Assembly: GCA_036873135.1 (NCBI GenBank)
Contig: JAPTYO010000026.1
Location: 3,886,001 to 3,950,000 of the forward strand
Reading direction: 5' to 3'
From: Clarkia xantiana subsp. parviflora
Taxonomy: Eukaryota; Streptophyta; Magnoliopsida; Myrtales; Onagraceae
DNA length: 64,000 nucleotides
A program made the translations under genes and the position numbers. Positions 38,450 to 49,626 of this stretch are shown in pieces (position 1 is the first letter of the stretch; each line of letters begins with the position of its first letter). The notes beneath the pieces are model-generated. The model had not been told where the DNA came from. It ran no database searches and was given only the letters and a program-made list of their open reading frames with translations.

Positions 38450-39668
38450 GATTTCATTTACGTTGATGTTATAAAGCTTAGCAATTTGTCCTTAAGAAAA
38501 GTAACGTCTCATGTTCGACCACGCCACCAATCTCCTGATCTAACACAAACATCTATGCAATAGAGTATTCAGAGTACCTTATAAAGATACTTTTAAGTAC
38601 TCTAGCTTTTAACTTTTCCTTGACAGATGTTGGTACAATGTATGTTTGTTTTACAACCGTTATGTCGCATTTTGGTAAGAACCGTCTCATTACCAATTTA
38701 CAACTCATATGGTGTTGTGTCAACCGATATTGTAGGAAAAAAGTTCTACATGAGTGGAAATCAACATCATGTCATCCTTGAAGGAGATCGAAAGTTGAAT
38801 TTTCGTACCATGTTTCAAACCATGTCCTTAAAGTGTATGATGAATGCTCCGCCAATCTTATCGTTAGAGGCTTATAATAGAATAGTCATTTTACAGACAA
38901 TATCCTTTTTCATTGCATACTCATTTTCAGAGGTTTTGTCCACATTTGAATTGTGCATTAGGTTTTCTACCTTTTGCATTAACTGATTCTTTACGAGATC
39001 GTGGTAGCTTTTGAAGCATACTTCTTCTCGATTTATGAGAAATCAATGAGTAACCTAAAATGAGTCTTTAATGAAAAATTGTATCAAGCATTAAATCATT
39101 CAAATACTTTTTATTAAATAAGTACTTTGAATCGATGTGTCCCATCTTATCGAGGAACATGCATGTGGCGCGTGTATCACCAGCTGTCACCCATGGTGAA
39201 ATTTTTTCTTTTCAATATATTTAATTTCATTTAATAGGTTTCGCACATGTTCATCATTACGATTTAATCATTTTATGGAATAATAACAAATGAGGAAGAT
39301 TGAAATTCATTTGTTAAACGCAATCGATGGACTTTAGACGAATTGGAATGTGTGTGGATTTATTATTTCATTCGGTTCCGAAACATTAGGTGTTTATTTT
39401 CATTTTCGGATTATAATCAAATCGATCCCATTGTCAATGTCGATTAATTGATAAGTGAATTGTATTCTGATATGAATTGACTTCAAGCTAAATCACAATC
39501 ACTTTATTCAATAATCCAATAGACATGAATAACCATAATAAAAATGAACATAGAAAGTTATAACGACAACTGCCAGGATTTAATCATAAAGCATCAACAA
39601 CATAAAGTAGATTGTCCCGAATATTCGAGTCATGTAGAACACCACACCTGAAAGAATTCACAAGTGAA
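38450..39668. other. Unassigned AT-rich DNA
   Basis: It should contain integrase and gag of copia E6 if that element were complete, but no such motif was recognised. A plus-strand frame at 38627-38986 (119 codons) has no recognisable domain. Confidence 0.5.
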
Positions 39669-40208
39669 TCATATCAGACGCTTTGTGCTATAAAACATTG
39701 ACTGTTTTATGTACATGGCAAAACGAGGTGTACCATAGAAGCACTTGCATCGACGATGACTTGTCCCACCGGATTTTCGTTTAAGCAATTTATTGCTTGA
39801 TTTTAGCAGTTTGCGTATGCGAGTGAAATCGTCATCGAACTCGTACATTTCCTTAGCATTCTCTCCTTCGAAAAGTCTCATAATCGTCTCGATCGATCTG
39901 ATTAGACGTTTGAGACATCTTTCGTCAGTGAACCAAGATATATGAATCTTTTTTTTTATTATAGGATAAATCATTTCCCACGCATCCCCTTTATTATTGG
40001 TGACATGATCTGTCAATATGCCGGCATCCATGCGTAAAAGATCGTCATATTCCAAAATGACAATTGTAGCATCGATCGCATATCTATTGTCGTAGCGAAG
40101 GTGCAAGGCACTCCATAGGTGCAATGCACTGACATTTATGAACAATTGAGCAATCTCTTTGTTAAGGTCGAACGTATCAACCCTCCTGCTTTCTGATCCT
40201 GCGTATCC
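39669..40208 (-). CDS. Unrecognised open frame, truncated by E7
   Basis: About 180 codons are open on the minus strand up to the E7 LTR. The few extra codons beyond are LTR sequence, so the true 5' end was probably removed when E7 inserted. The predicted protein is mixed in composition: a segment rich in aliphatic residues (LHLWSALHLRY, DATIVILEYDDLL), then acidic (YEFDDDF), then a basic stretch (RKLLKSSNKLLKRK) and SHRRCKCF near the end. No family was recognised. It could be a fragment of a host gene or of an old mobile element. Confidence 0.35.
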   Translation of the reverse strand, partial: GYAGSESRRVDTFDLNKEIAQLFINVSALHLWSALHLRYDNRYAIDATIVILEYDDLLRMDAGILTDHVTNNKGDAWEMIYPIIKKKIHISWFTDERCLKRLIRSIETIMRLFEGENAKEMYEFDDDFTRIRKLLKSSNKLLKRKSGGTSHRRCKCFYGTPRFAMYIKQSMFYSTKRLI

Positions 40209-41540
40209 CGATGGATATACGCCCAATTTGGACCCGTTTTAGTTCGGATTGTATTATCACGATAGCCCCACACACGATTTTAAATCAAACATTGATTCAA
40301 CACTTCACCCGCAGCAGGAAAAGGCACGGGTAGGAAAAAAACGCCCGCCTGGACCAAAAACTGGGCCAATCTCAGGCCTCTGAGATCGGACTATTTGGTC
40401 TGATCTCAAAGGTCCTGACACCGTTTCCGGACGAAGTAACGCGCCCGACCAAAGGGAGTACGCGACGTCCGAAGGACCGTTGTCCGTGTCACGCCTTGCG
40501 GAGACCCATCATCGTCTTTCACACACGAACCTTACACAAATATGAACTCTCCCATGCTTACAAGGGGTTAGGACCTTCATTATTCATTAATAAAGCACGT
40601 TTAGGGATTAATAACGTCATTAGCCGTCTTAATCCCCCTTGAGGCCTATATATAGGGCTCAAGTTTTTCTCATTTGGGACATGATGATTTCTTGCATATT
40701 CGGGCTTTTGAGCTTTGCCGTCTCTCTAGTTTCTCTCTCTAGAATACTGTACTTATTTAAGCATCAGGGAGGGTTCGCCGGTTCCTCCCCCGGTTTACCC
40801 CTCGTGCTGGTCAGCGAAGGAGCGGATTACATAAAGGATGAAAGGAAATAGATTGATAGGAGAAGAATTTCACCCGTTGTATAGACATCCAGGTCGACAT
40901 CCAGTTGCCCTGACATCTACGTCCCATCACTTGGCGTCGTCCGTGGGGTTTGAACAAAACAATCCTGACTATTACTAGACATATGGCTAACAGTCAACAA
41001 TCAAGGGAGGATAGTCCTACTGAAAGCAATCCTCCACCAACCAATCAAAAGAGACCGCATGTACCTCCAGCTTGACAGCCAACTCTTCAGGCCTTGCTCG
41101 ACAGCTGGGGCTCAATCCTCCAAAGTTTCAACGCCAATGGCTGGCCAACAACCACAGGCACAAGGAGCCCAACAGGGAGTACCATCCCAAGCCTTCCAAC
41201 ACGATGCACCCCCACAGGAACACTCTCAGGAATTCCCCTATGGAATGCCATCCCACAACATGCTTGCAAACCAAAAACATGCTTACACGACCCATCCCAG
41301 GCCGATGTACTCGCAGGGGGTACAAACAGTGACCCCATGATTTATGTCAGCATTGGATGACTTATTGGCATATAGGGAAGTTGTGAGAAACAGACAAGGA
41401 AGACAACAACCACCAATGGAGCAGTGCCACCAATGAACAAACATGCTCCGACTGAACAGCGTGAAAACCAAAGGTAAAATGAAGAAGTGCCACCTCCAAT
41501 GGGAAGACAACCGTCTGCACCCCCCATGCAACATTAGAAC
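40209..41540 (+). mobile_element. E7: Tat-type element, 5' LTR and gag start
   Basis: The LTR runs from about 40209 ((C)GATGGATATACGCCCAA) to 40929 (...CGTCCCATCA), with TATA-like CTATATATAGGG near 40646-40657. After two bases the PBS reads TGGCGTCGTCCGTGGGG (40932-40948). ATG at 40983 starts a Gag-like proline/glutamine-rich leader that soon hits a stop and continues in other frames to 41530. E8 interrupts it at 41541. The 3' part was not found. Confidence 0.72.
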
Positions 41541-42957
41541 TGTTGGATATACGCCCAAGCTATTATAAATTGGGCCCTATAATTAGGCCACAATCGATTA
41601 TAATTCGAAACTAGGAAAACAGACACCCGAGGCCCAACACTTATGCCCAAAAACACCCCGAGAGGTGTAACCCACTCGAAGGACCCTAAGGGAAAAAAAA
41701 ATCCCTCGGAGGTGACTCGAGCAAGGCATCCACTCGTCCGGACCCCTTTCCCCGGACGATATTTCGCCCAGGGCTCGCCCTCGGAGGCCATTCTCACAAC
41801 ACTTAACCATATTAAGCTCACCTACGGTCGAACCGAGGTCAAATGCATTATATTTACGGTCGAGGCCAACTTATATTACGAAACTGCCAAAACCGGACAA
41901 GGAAAGCACTGGAACTGGGGCGGTTCTATAGGAACTCTATAAATAAGAGCTCTTCTCCCATCATTTGAGGGTAATCTTGGTATCTCTCTTTAGCACTTAC
42001 TTTATCTCTCTAAAATCCTATACTCATTTAACCATCAGAGTGGGCTTACAGGGACCCCCCCCCGGTGCCCCTTTGCAGGTATCTCGAGGTGAAGGAATGA
42101 CGGAGGTACGAAACAAGAAGGCACTTAGGACACCGTGTGCAAACATTGGTGCCGTCTGTGGGAATTCGAGCAACAAGAACGTAGCCTACTACCTGTGCTC
42201 GATGGCAATAAACAAAAGGGAGTAGTAGCCAAATACCAACTATGAGTCTCCAGGAACCTAGAATCCGAAGGAAAAATCCCAAGGATGCTAAGCAAACATC
42301 ATCCAATGGAGAAAAACACTCATTGGATAACACTCCATCAAGCTCCAAAGCACCATAGTTGGTAGTCATTCAACAACTACCTCCTTAACCCCTAATGAAA
42401 AACAATCCCTTAGTGGGGGCAACAATCAAACACCAAAGAACAGGCCAAAAGGCCAAAGAAGTGGCTACAACAAAAATGCACCCATGACAGCTCTTTCAGA
42501 GTATACCAATAGTGGGCAATGTAAGGAGGGATTAGAAAGACAACCACTCCACAAGGATGAACACCATCATCCCATCTCTTCATGTATGCACCTATGGTAG
42601 CTCTTCCAGAGCAAATCAATAGGGGGCAACTTGAGGTGACCACTTAACAACAGCCACTCTATGAAGGATATTGCAACACTAAGGAGGGAGAGATAAGCAA
42701 TAACTCCAACTCCAAAAGGATATGGAATTTGTAAGATCAACCACATACACTGTGGGCAAGCAGATCACCAATGATAGTAGGGAGAGTGCATCCATACACC
42801 TTCCCCCCACTATGAATAAAAGAATAACCCCAAATAACTTCCTTAGTCTAATGAAGGACTTGTCCAAAACGATTATAGTAACTTGCTATAGTTTCATCGG
42901 AGCCTTGAATAATCTTACCTATAACTGTTGTAGCAGTGGGCGCTATATTTCAGCTTG
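41541..42957 (+). mobile_element. E8: Tat-type element, 5' LTR and short internal part
   Basis: The LTR is 41541-42145 (TGTTGGATATACGCCCAAGC...GTGTGCAAACA), with TATA-like CTCTATAAATAAGAG near 41934-41948. The PBS TGGTGCCGTCTGTGGGAA starts at 42147. A gag-like ATG at 42201 is followed within ten codons by a stop. The rest to about 42957 is degenerate, repetitive and without domains. The right boundary with E9 is not clear. Confidence 0.65.
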
Positions 42958-43017
42958 ATCTGTTCCTTGGTGGAGAAATGATTTTTCGATTAGGATTCCC
43001 ATAGACGACGCCAAAAT

Positions 43018-43599
43018 TGGATCGTCAAAGTCTGGCTTATTCTTGGAGTTAACTCGTCTGGGTCTCGCCTGGGCGTGTCTTTGAAACTTAGAGCTTTGGA
43101 CTAGCTTTGATCTTCTTGGCGGAACTTTCCTGGCGTGGCCTGCAAGAGGGATTGTGTTAGGTTTTCCTCTGATTCACTCGGAAGCTTAAATTAGTATAAG
43201 TGGATTGTAAAGTAAGAATCTTTTGAATGAATATAATTTTATTACTATTTATAAGAGGCTTTAAACCAAATCTATTACGGCGTTACCTTCCCTTGATGGT
43301 TTGCTCTTGTAGTGATTCTGAGCTGGTGAAAAGCTAGTCGTCACCTCACCTTTACTTAGGAGGGTGGGTTTCTTTGTGGCAGCGTCAAGCATGTCAACAT
43401 CTCACCATTCCTTAAGATGATAGGTCTCCTCCAAGTCAGGTCTAAGATGGTCGCCATCTCACCATTCCTTAAGTGGATGGGGGCGTCGCCTAACGTACCA
43501 TCCTTGGGAATTTTTTTGTGGGGGCATCGCCTTCGTGTTCTTTCAACCATTATCTATTTGTCTTTGACTTTTGTGTGATGCTTCATATTGGTTCCAACA
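43018..43599 (-). mobile_element. E9: LTR with PBS of a minus-strand Tat-type element
   Basis: On the minus strand the LTR runs TGTTGGAACC (43599) to ...GACGATCCA (43018). It is followed by TTT and the PBS TGGCGTCGTCTATGGGAA at about 43014-42997. TATA-like CCTCTTATAAATAG lies near 43258-43245. The internal region is lost beyond about 42960, where E8-derived DNA begins. Confidence 0.65.
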
Positions 43600-45140
43600 A
43601 CTTGTTACTTGGGATGGAAGTAATCTAGGGTTCTTGGAAAACTATTTTTGGGGGCTAAAATAAGATTTTATGGTTTTTATTAAAATTAGGGCTGAATTTA
43701 ATTTAAGGTTTATTTCTACAGGTTTTAGATGTTATTAGAATTCGTGATACGTAAAAATTGTGTTTTAGTGCCGATAGATTCCAAATAATTGTTTGTGCAC
43801 TTGAAATTAGCATGTTTTGTGTGATAAAAAATTTCTAGGTTAAATTAAACTTTTGGTGTTTAAAATTAGGTCCCCAAATTTGATTTATTCTACAATTAGC
43901 ACCTGGAGAATTTAGAATAAGAAATCTAAATTTTAAAAAATTTCAAATTGGTTCCTAAAGTTTGAAAAAAGTTTCAAATTTGCCCCTAAGTTTAAAATTT
44001 AATGTATTTTGCATATTAAGTGGAATTGATAGCTAGCATACGATGATTTACTATTAGAAAATTATGAATGCTTGCTTGGTTGTTGATGACACACAAACCT
44101 TAGACAGAGATGACTTTGGTTAGGTTGGAGAATGAGTTAAGTTTAATTATGGTTCCCTTAGATTGAACTGTTTAGAAAGATCGATCTGGTTGGGTACTGA
44201 AACTTTAGGGAGGTTACTGTAATTTTTTTGATTTCATTGGGCTCACTGGTGACTTCGATGAAGAGCAGTTAAAAAAATTTAGTTATTGTAATCAATCACC
44301 TATACATCCAATGCATGTAGTTATTCATTCTGATATTTTAATTTGTAATCACGAGTACAAGATTGATAGTGTGATTAGAACTTAATGGCTAGAGAACCTT
44401 ATGCTTAGTGATAGATCAATGAGGTTTGATACAAGTAGATTGTGTAGACAACTAAACATGATGTAAGATCACACCCGGAAATCACGAGATACAAAATCTA
44501 CTAAGGAACAATAAACACTACAAGTGCGAGCTTGAGCTTGAGGATGTAACAGTTCTTGATAATCATGATACTGAGCCACTGCTTAGTAGTTAGCGCGGAG
44601 AGGCCGAAGGACCAAAACGAATGGCAAAATAAAATGATATGAGTTGTGTAAATGACTGGGAATGGAACCCAAACATCCGCTCGACTTTTTATTGATCTAC
44701 GATTGATTAAGGAACCGAATAAAAGACGATTGATATAATGCAAATCCGTTTGAAGGCAGACCTTCTTGGTTAGCTTAGACTGAAAAGAGGAATGAGACGA
44801 TAATGTGGAATTAGACCGTATTAAAGGTGCTTACTAGATATTCAGATAAATTTCTAGGATCTTGAGATGAGTATTTGTGGACTTACGTCGAAGGGATATG
44901 AACTAAAGCATCGCGACATCACTAAAAATAAGTTATATTCCTGAAAATATACAACTCGCTCCATGAAGTTAGTGAATATCAATTTAAGTCAGTCTTTAAG
45001 ACACATGAATTTTCTATATCATTATGAATATTTGTTATGGTTGTGTTTTGATGAATTTATTATCGTAGCTTCAGATTCTAATTTTGAAAGACAACAATTT
45101 ATTCAATATCATGATAGAAGACGAATGTCAACTAAACACC
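43600..45140. other. Unassigned AT-rich DNA, no gene seen
   Basis: Several short A/T-rich direct repeats (AATTTCAAATTGGTTCC, TTTCAAATTTGCCCC around 43940-44000). No coding domain or clear element end was recognised. Confidence 0.5.
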
Positions 45141-45142
45141 AG

Positions 45143-45300
45143 GAGTCATAGTTTAGTGGTTAAGCACCTGCTCCTATGGAATTTTTGGTTCTAAGAACGC
45201 AGGTACGTAACCTCTTCTAGAGTGTTACCTAGCAGTGATATCACATCCCGCTTATCCCACATACTACGCTATGGCATGGTCTGAACCTTGTACTGTAAAT
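45143..45300 (+). mobile_element. Possible tRNA-derived SINE
   Basis: GGAGTCATAGTTTAGTGGTTAAGCACC has the form of a pol III A box in a tRNA-like head. About 45 bases on, GGTTCTAAGAACG resembles a B box (GGTTCGAANCC). A body without coding capacity follows and no clear A- or T-tail was found. A degraded tRNA gene is the alternative, but the stems do not pair well. Confidence 0.4.
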
Positions 45301-46219
45301 GTATCCTTAGTTGATGCCTCACAAATAAAATGATCGATTCGTGATAATGTCTATGAGAAAATCCTTGTACATAAACCAACTAGAAAGTACCAATTGTTGC
45401 TGAATTTTCTTGCTTTATCTTAAATATTGTGTGTCTAGATCTGACTTAACCGATTTTAGGAAAAAATGAGCAATAGGTTCGGCACCTATATGGGTCCGAC
45501 ATTAAAGGTGAGAAACTGAATATAGTTAGAATTACGGAAGTAACGAAGTTACACGTGTAAAATTACATTATGGAGCCTATGCTCTCACTAGGTCAAATTG
45601 ATAACTCAACGGAGTAACGAAAGCTTTAAGGAGTATTTAGAACTTCATAGAAGAATCGATCAGACCAGATGGTTTATAACAGTCTGATTTGTCTTAGAAG
45701 GTGGTAACGCTTTCAATAAAGTCATCAATATATGTAACGAAAAGAGGTTGTATAACAACTCATGATTACACACAATCCAGTAATTCATTATATTCAGCCG
45801 AACCCAATGCAATATACTGGTGTTTTCTAACACGGAATTTGTAGCTTTTTGAACATGATTAGAAATGTGATGTCATAGACATAACTACTCATATTTTTTT
45901 TAAGACAATGTCTTGCTGAAGACGACTACATATTGAACCATGTGACACTTAGAATATGTCGACACAACTCCTTTCAAGCTTTGGATAGGACGAGAAATCA
46001 ATATGTCCAACTTACGGCCTAGAGTCTGTATGGCCTATACGCATACCACTGATTGCTGATATGACAAGTTAGATGAAAGAGGTAGGAAGAGCATCTTCAT
46101 AAAGCACTCTGAAACCTCAAAATTGTGCGTATTTATAGGCACTAAGGATAGTGGGATTATTACAAAACCCGGAATAAGCAATATAATATTCTTAGATGAT
46201 GAGTTTCCAAAGCTAGGTG
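45301..46219. other. Old DNA forming the left flank of E5
   Basis: No domain was recognised. If E5 and one acata copy are removed, the frame ending here (GISNIIFLDDEFPKLGDI) stays open across the former insertion site for about twenty further codons into 63681 onward. The target may have been coding, perhaps an old copia connector. Confidence 0.4.
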
Positions 46220-46224
46220 ACATA

Positions 46225-47051
46225 TGTTGGGATCAACTTGACGTGACCCGGAGCCACTGGTAGTGCAATTCGAGGTCTCTCCTTTGATTAACTCTTCTAG
46301 ATGTCTATATCGACCTCGACGGGTGCTTAGTTTCCTTTTGAGTATTTAGTGGGAAGATCCTAAAAAGGGGTGGGGATATTCCCCTGATTCCACTTTGAAG
46401 CTTAAGTCTGTAATAGAATATTAGAGAATACTATAAAAAGTATACGATAGAATGTTAAAGTAATGAAAGTGCTCCCCTATTTATAGGAAGAGATTGTACC
46501 GACTTTAAGTGGCGGCAGCTTTGCTCTGATTGGCTGCTCAGTGGAGGTGGCCGCCTTTTTCTGATTGGTTGTGGGAGACGGTAGAGTGTCAGTAGGTGTC
46601 GAGAAGGTTGCCACCTCATCATTTCTTAATGTCGAAGGTTTCTCTAACCAAGTGACAAATAGGTTGCCACCTCAGCTTTACCTTGAGAGGAAGGTTTCTT
46701 CGGGTCTAAAGGCGGCGAGCAGGTTGCCAGCTGGTACCTCTTCCTTAGGAGAAAATGTTTTCTCTCAAGCGGCAAGCAGGTTGCTAGCTGGTACCTCTTT
46801 CTTAGAGGGAAGGGTTTCTTCCTGTGGTTTTGTTGTTGACTCGCCTTATATCCGGAGATGGGTCTTTTATAGGGAGTCGTAACATTTTCATACATTATCG
46901 ACTTAGGTCTCGTCGCCTCAAGGAAGACGTGTCGACACATTACCATTATTCCCTAGATGCGAACTTAAATGGTCGTCGACGTTGTTTGTTTATCCTCCCG
47001 ACTTTTAACATTCTCGACCCATCCAAGGTTACCTCGAATCATATCCTAACA
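46225..47051 (-). repeat. E5 3' LTR
   Basis: 827 bp, with TATA-like CCTATAAATAGGGG on the minus strand near 46489-46476. It is followed on the right (upstream in element sense) by the purine tract CGCGGGAAAG. Confidence 0.85.
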
Positions 47052-47202
47052 CTTTCCCGCGAGACATAAGCCATTAGTCTTATTTTAATATGATGAGTAC
47101 CTTTTTATGATGTGAAGCGAACTTTTTCGGGGAGTCGGGGAGTCAGTATTATGACTGATCTCCTTTGTAGATGGTGACTTTTGGAAGTCGGGGAGTCAAT
47201 AT

Positions 47203-48163
47203 TGTTAAGTTATGAGATCTAGGTCAACGGGGTGTCGGCTTTGATCTCACTCCTTACGGGGGATGTGTGCGATCCGGTGTTCCCGAGTTGCTCTGCCTTA
47301 GCCTATCTTCTCCTTTCCTTCCTTTCTTCCTTTGTTTCTTCTTTCCTTCTACCCTGCAGAAGGGGCAATACCAGACACGGAGGGGGGGGTGGTGCCTGGT
47401 GAACCCTCTCCGATGCCTAAGTCAGTATTTTTCTAGAGAGATAAAGCTAGAGAGATGTCAGAGCTAAAATGTCCAAATGGCCAAGATGTTCAAATGAGTT
47501 GTGAAGGTGGGGTATTTATAGGCAACGGTGTCATTAAGGTGGCTTAATGACATCGTTAGCCTTTAAACACAATTAATTAACCTTTAAGCACATAATTAAG
47601 ACCTTAGGATTCGGAGGAGGTAGGCGGAGTGGACCGAGCGTGGGAGTCTGAAAGTGGTGCCGGGGCCCTTGGGGGGGGAGAAATCCGACCCCCAAGGGTA
47701 GGGGTTGGGTGAGGACACCCAACCCCTCCTAGGGAGGGTGGGGTTGGCCAACCCCATCCCTCCTAGGAGGGATCGGGTTGGCCGACCCGATCCCTCCTAG
47801 GAGAGATCGGGTTGGCCGACCCGATCTCTCCTAGGAGAGATCGGGTTGGCCGACCCGATCTCTCCTAGGGGAGATCGGGTTGGCCAACCCGATCTCTCCT
47901 AGGAGAGATCGGGTCGGCCAACCCGATCTCTCCTAGGAGAGATCGGGTCGGCTGACCCGATCTCCCCTAGGGGAGGTCGGGTGTGGCCACCCAACCTCAC
48001 CTAGGTGAGTTCGCCTCTGTCGGACGGGCGCTTCGGCCCCGTCCGAGCCGTCGATGTTCTCGCGAAGTGTCCGGGTTGAAGTTTCGATTTGCAATCATAA
48101 ATGGGACGATAAAAATACAACGGTTCGGAAGTCAACGGGTTCAAATTGGGCGTATATCCATCA
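47203..48163 (-). repeat. E4 3' LTR (961 bp) with six palindromic 34-bp units
   Basis: Minus-strand start TGATGGATATACGCCCAA, end CTTAACA. It contains TATA-like CCTATAAATACCCC (47524-47511). The palindromic array is within it at 47700-48003. Confidence 0.93.
47700..48003. repeat. Palindromic minisatellite in E4 3' LTR
   Basis: GATCGGGT...ACCCGATC starts at 47771, 47805, 47839, 47873, 47907 and 47941, exactly 34 bases apart. Each unit joins two palindromes: GATCGGGTTGGCCGACCC plus GATC (imperfect centre) and TCTCCTAGGAGA. Degenerate units flank the array (GGGGTTGGCCAACCCC at 47740 and GGTTGGGTG...CACCCAACC at 47703). The RNA could fold into serial hairpins. Confidence 0.92.
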
Positions 48164-48176
48164 CATGCCCCCGAGT
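48164..48176 (-). other. E4 polypurine tract
   Basis: The minus strand reads ACTCGGGGGCATG directly before the 3' LTR. It has the same type as in E1. Confidence 0.8.
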
Positions 48177-49626
48177 CATGGCCTAACCCTTGATTGACTC
48201 TATTTTAGGATGGTATGACACGCGCAATTTGAAACCGGGATTCTACCTTCTTTGTCTGAATGCCTGCTTAGCCATGGATGTGTGCCTCTGACTCTGCCCC
48301 CTGTCTAATGAGATAGAGGAATTGTAAACGTCAGAGTAGCACGGACGTGTGCCTAGGCACGCGTCCGTCTGAGGCGGGAGTAATAAACTTATCTCTGCTA
48401 CAGGTGTATACTCAAAAAATACAAACTTGCACAGGGGTGTGATACGAATGCAACTAAATAACTTACGCTTCAATTTCGTGCCGGGATTCCATCTAAACAA
48501 GGAGAAATTTTAATTTTGGCCAAAAATTTTCCTAAGTATGGACTGCTCAAAAATAAAACTATCTTGATAATTTTTCTAAGTATGGGAATATACTTAGCTA
48601 TAGGTGAAAGGGATAAAAATAATGGTTTTTCCTTGGCCCTTAGATTTTATTTAAGGCTAGATGGATGGTGGTGATTAAAACCCTCTAAAAAACCCTATCA
48701 TCCTTCTAACATAAAAAAGGAGAGTTAGAAAAATACCTCCAAGAGTCATCCTAGCCACCATCTTCTTTCTTCACTTACCCTTGGAGAGCAAGAAAGGTTG
48801 GAGAGCACCCCCAAGGTAAGGGCCGGCCGGAATTTCCACCAAGGAGCAGAAATCCAGCCAGCAACTCCGGTGAGAGGAGGCCCAGCTGAAGACGACGTCA
48901 CAGTCCCCGGCGAACGGCGACGTGACCCCCGGTGGACGACGATCCACGACAGCGCGGACCACGGCTGAGGCAGCGGAAGCCGCTATTCGCGACGGCGAGG
49001 CCTTCTGTGGCTACGGCGGACGGCTACGGCGGCGGGAAGGACGGGGCTAGGCGAAGCTCGACTCCGGCGGCGGGAAAATCGAGGCTCCGGCGGGGGACTG
49101 ATTCCGGCGGTCTTCAAAATTCGATTTCCGGACCCGTTTACCACATCGGGTCGGGTTTTCCGAAGGTCCATTCTTTTCCTTTCCGTTACCGTATAAAATG
49201 TCGATTTTCGAATCGTTGATATTTGATTGCCGATGTTTGATTGCCGATGCTTGATTGCCGAAATTTGATTGAATGTGGGATTGCCGTAGATAGCCGTTGG
49301 TAGTTGTGGGTTTTGGAAAAAATGTTTGCCGGTCGTCCGGATATGGTTTTTTGTCCGATTGGGTTATCCCGGTCTTGAATTTGATGTTGTGCCGCCGTTG
49401 GTGTGTTAATCTTTGTTGGAGGGTATAATGGTAATTTTTTCCAAAACCCGACCTTAGGCTCGGATAAAACTATTTGACTCGGTTGTTGTCGTTGGTTGAG
49501 TGTCGGGGTATTTCCGGTTCCTCGGAAATTTCTCTTATCTTGATATTTGTCGTGTCGTGGCAGGTACTATACTCCTGGTGGTGTCCACGTACGCAGACTC
49601 TTCAGAGACGCCGTATTCTCCGAAGG
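48177..49626 (+). other. Leader region of the E4 antisense gene
   Basis: Contains a TATA candidate GTATAAAATG (TATAAAA at 49192-49198) 430 bases before the ATG. A second possibility is a long leader intron from 48816 (AAG/GTAAGG) to 49563 (GTGGCAG). A plus-strand frame at 48932-49219 is arginine/glycine-rich with no recognised domain and is not claimed as a gene. Confidence 0.4.

Noticed and set aside
41059..41360. Overlapping short plus-strand frames as a gene
   Set aside because: They are frame-broken remains of the E7 Gag leader, in three different frames over the same bases.
45147..45220. Functional tRNA gene
   Set aside because: Box A and B words are present but acceptor and anticodon stems do not pair; SINE or decay is more likely.
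48932..49219. A 95-codon plus-strand frame before the E4 antisense gene
   Set aside because: Low-complexity Arg/Gly composition, inside a probable leader or leader intron, with no counterpart in E1.
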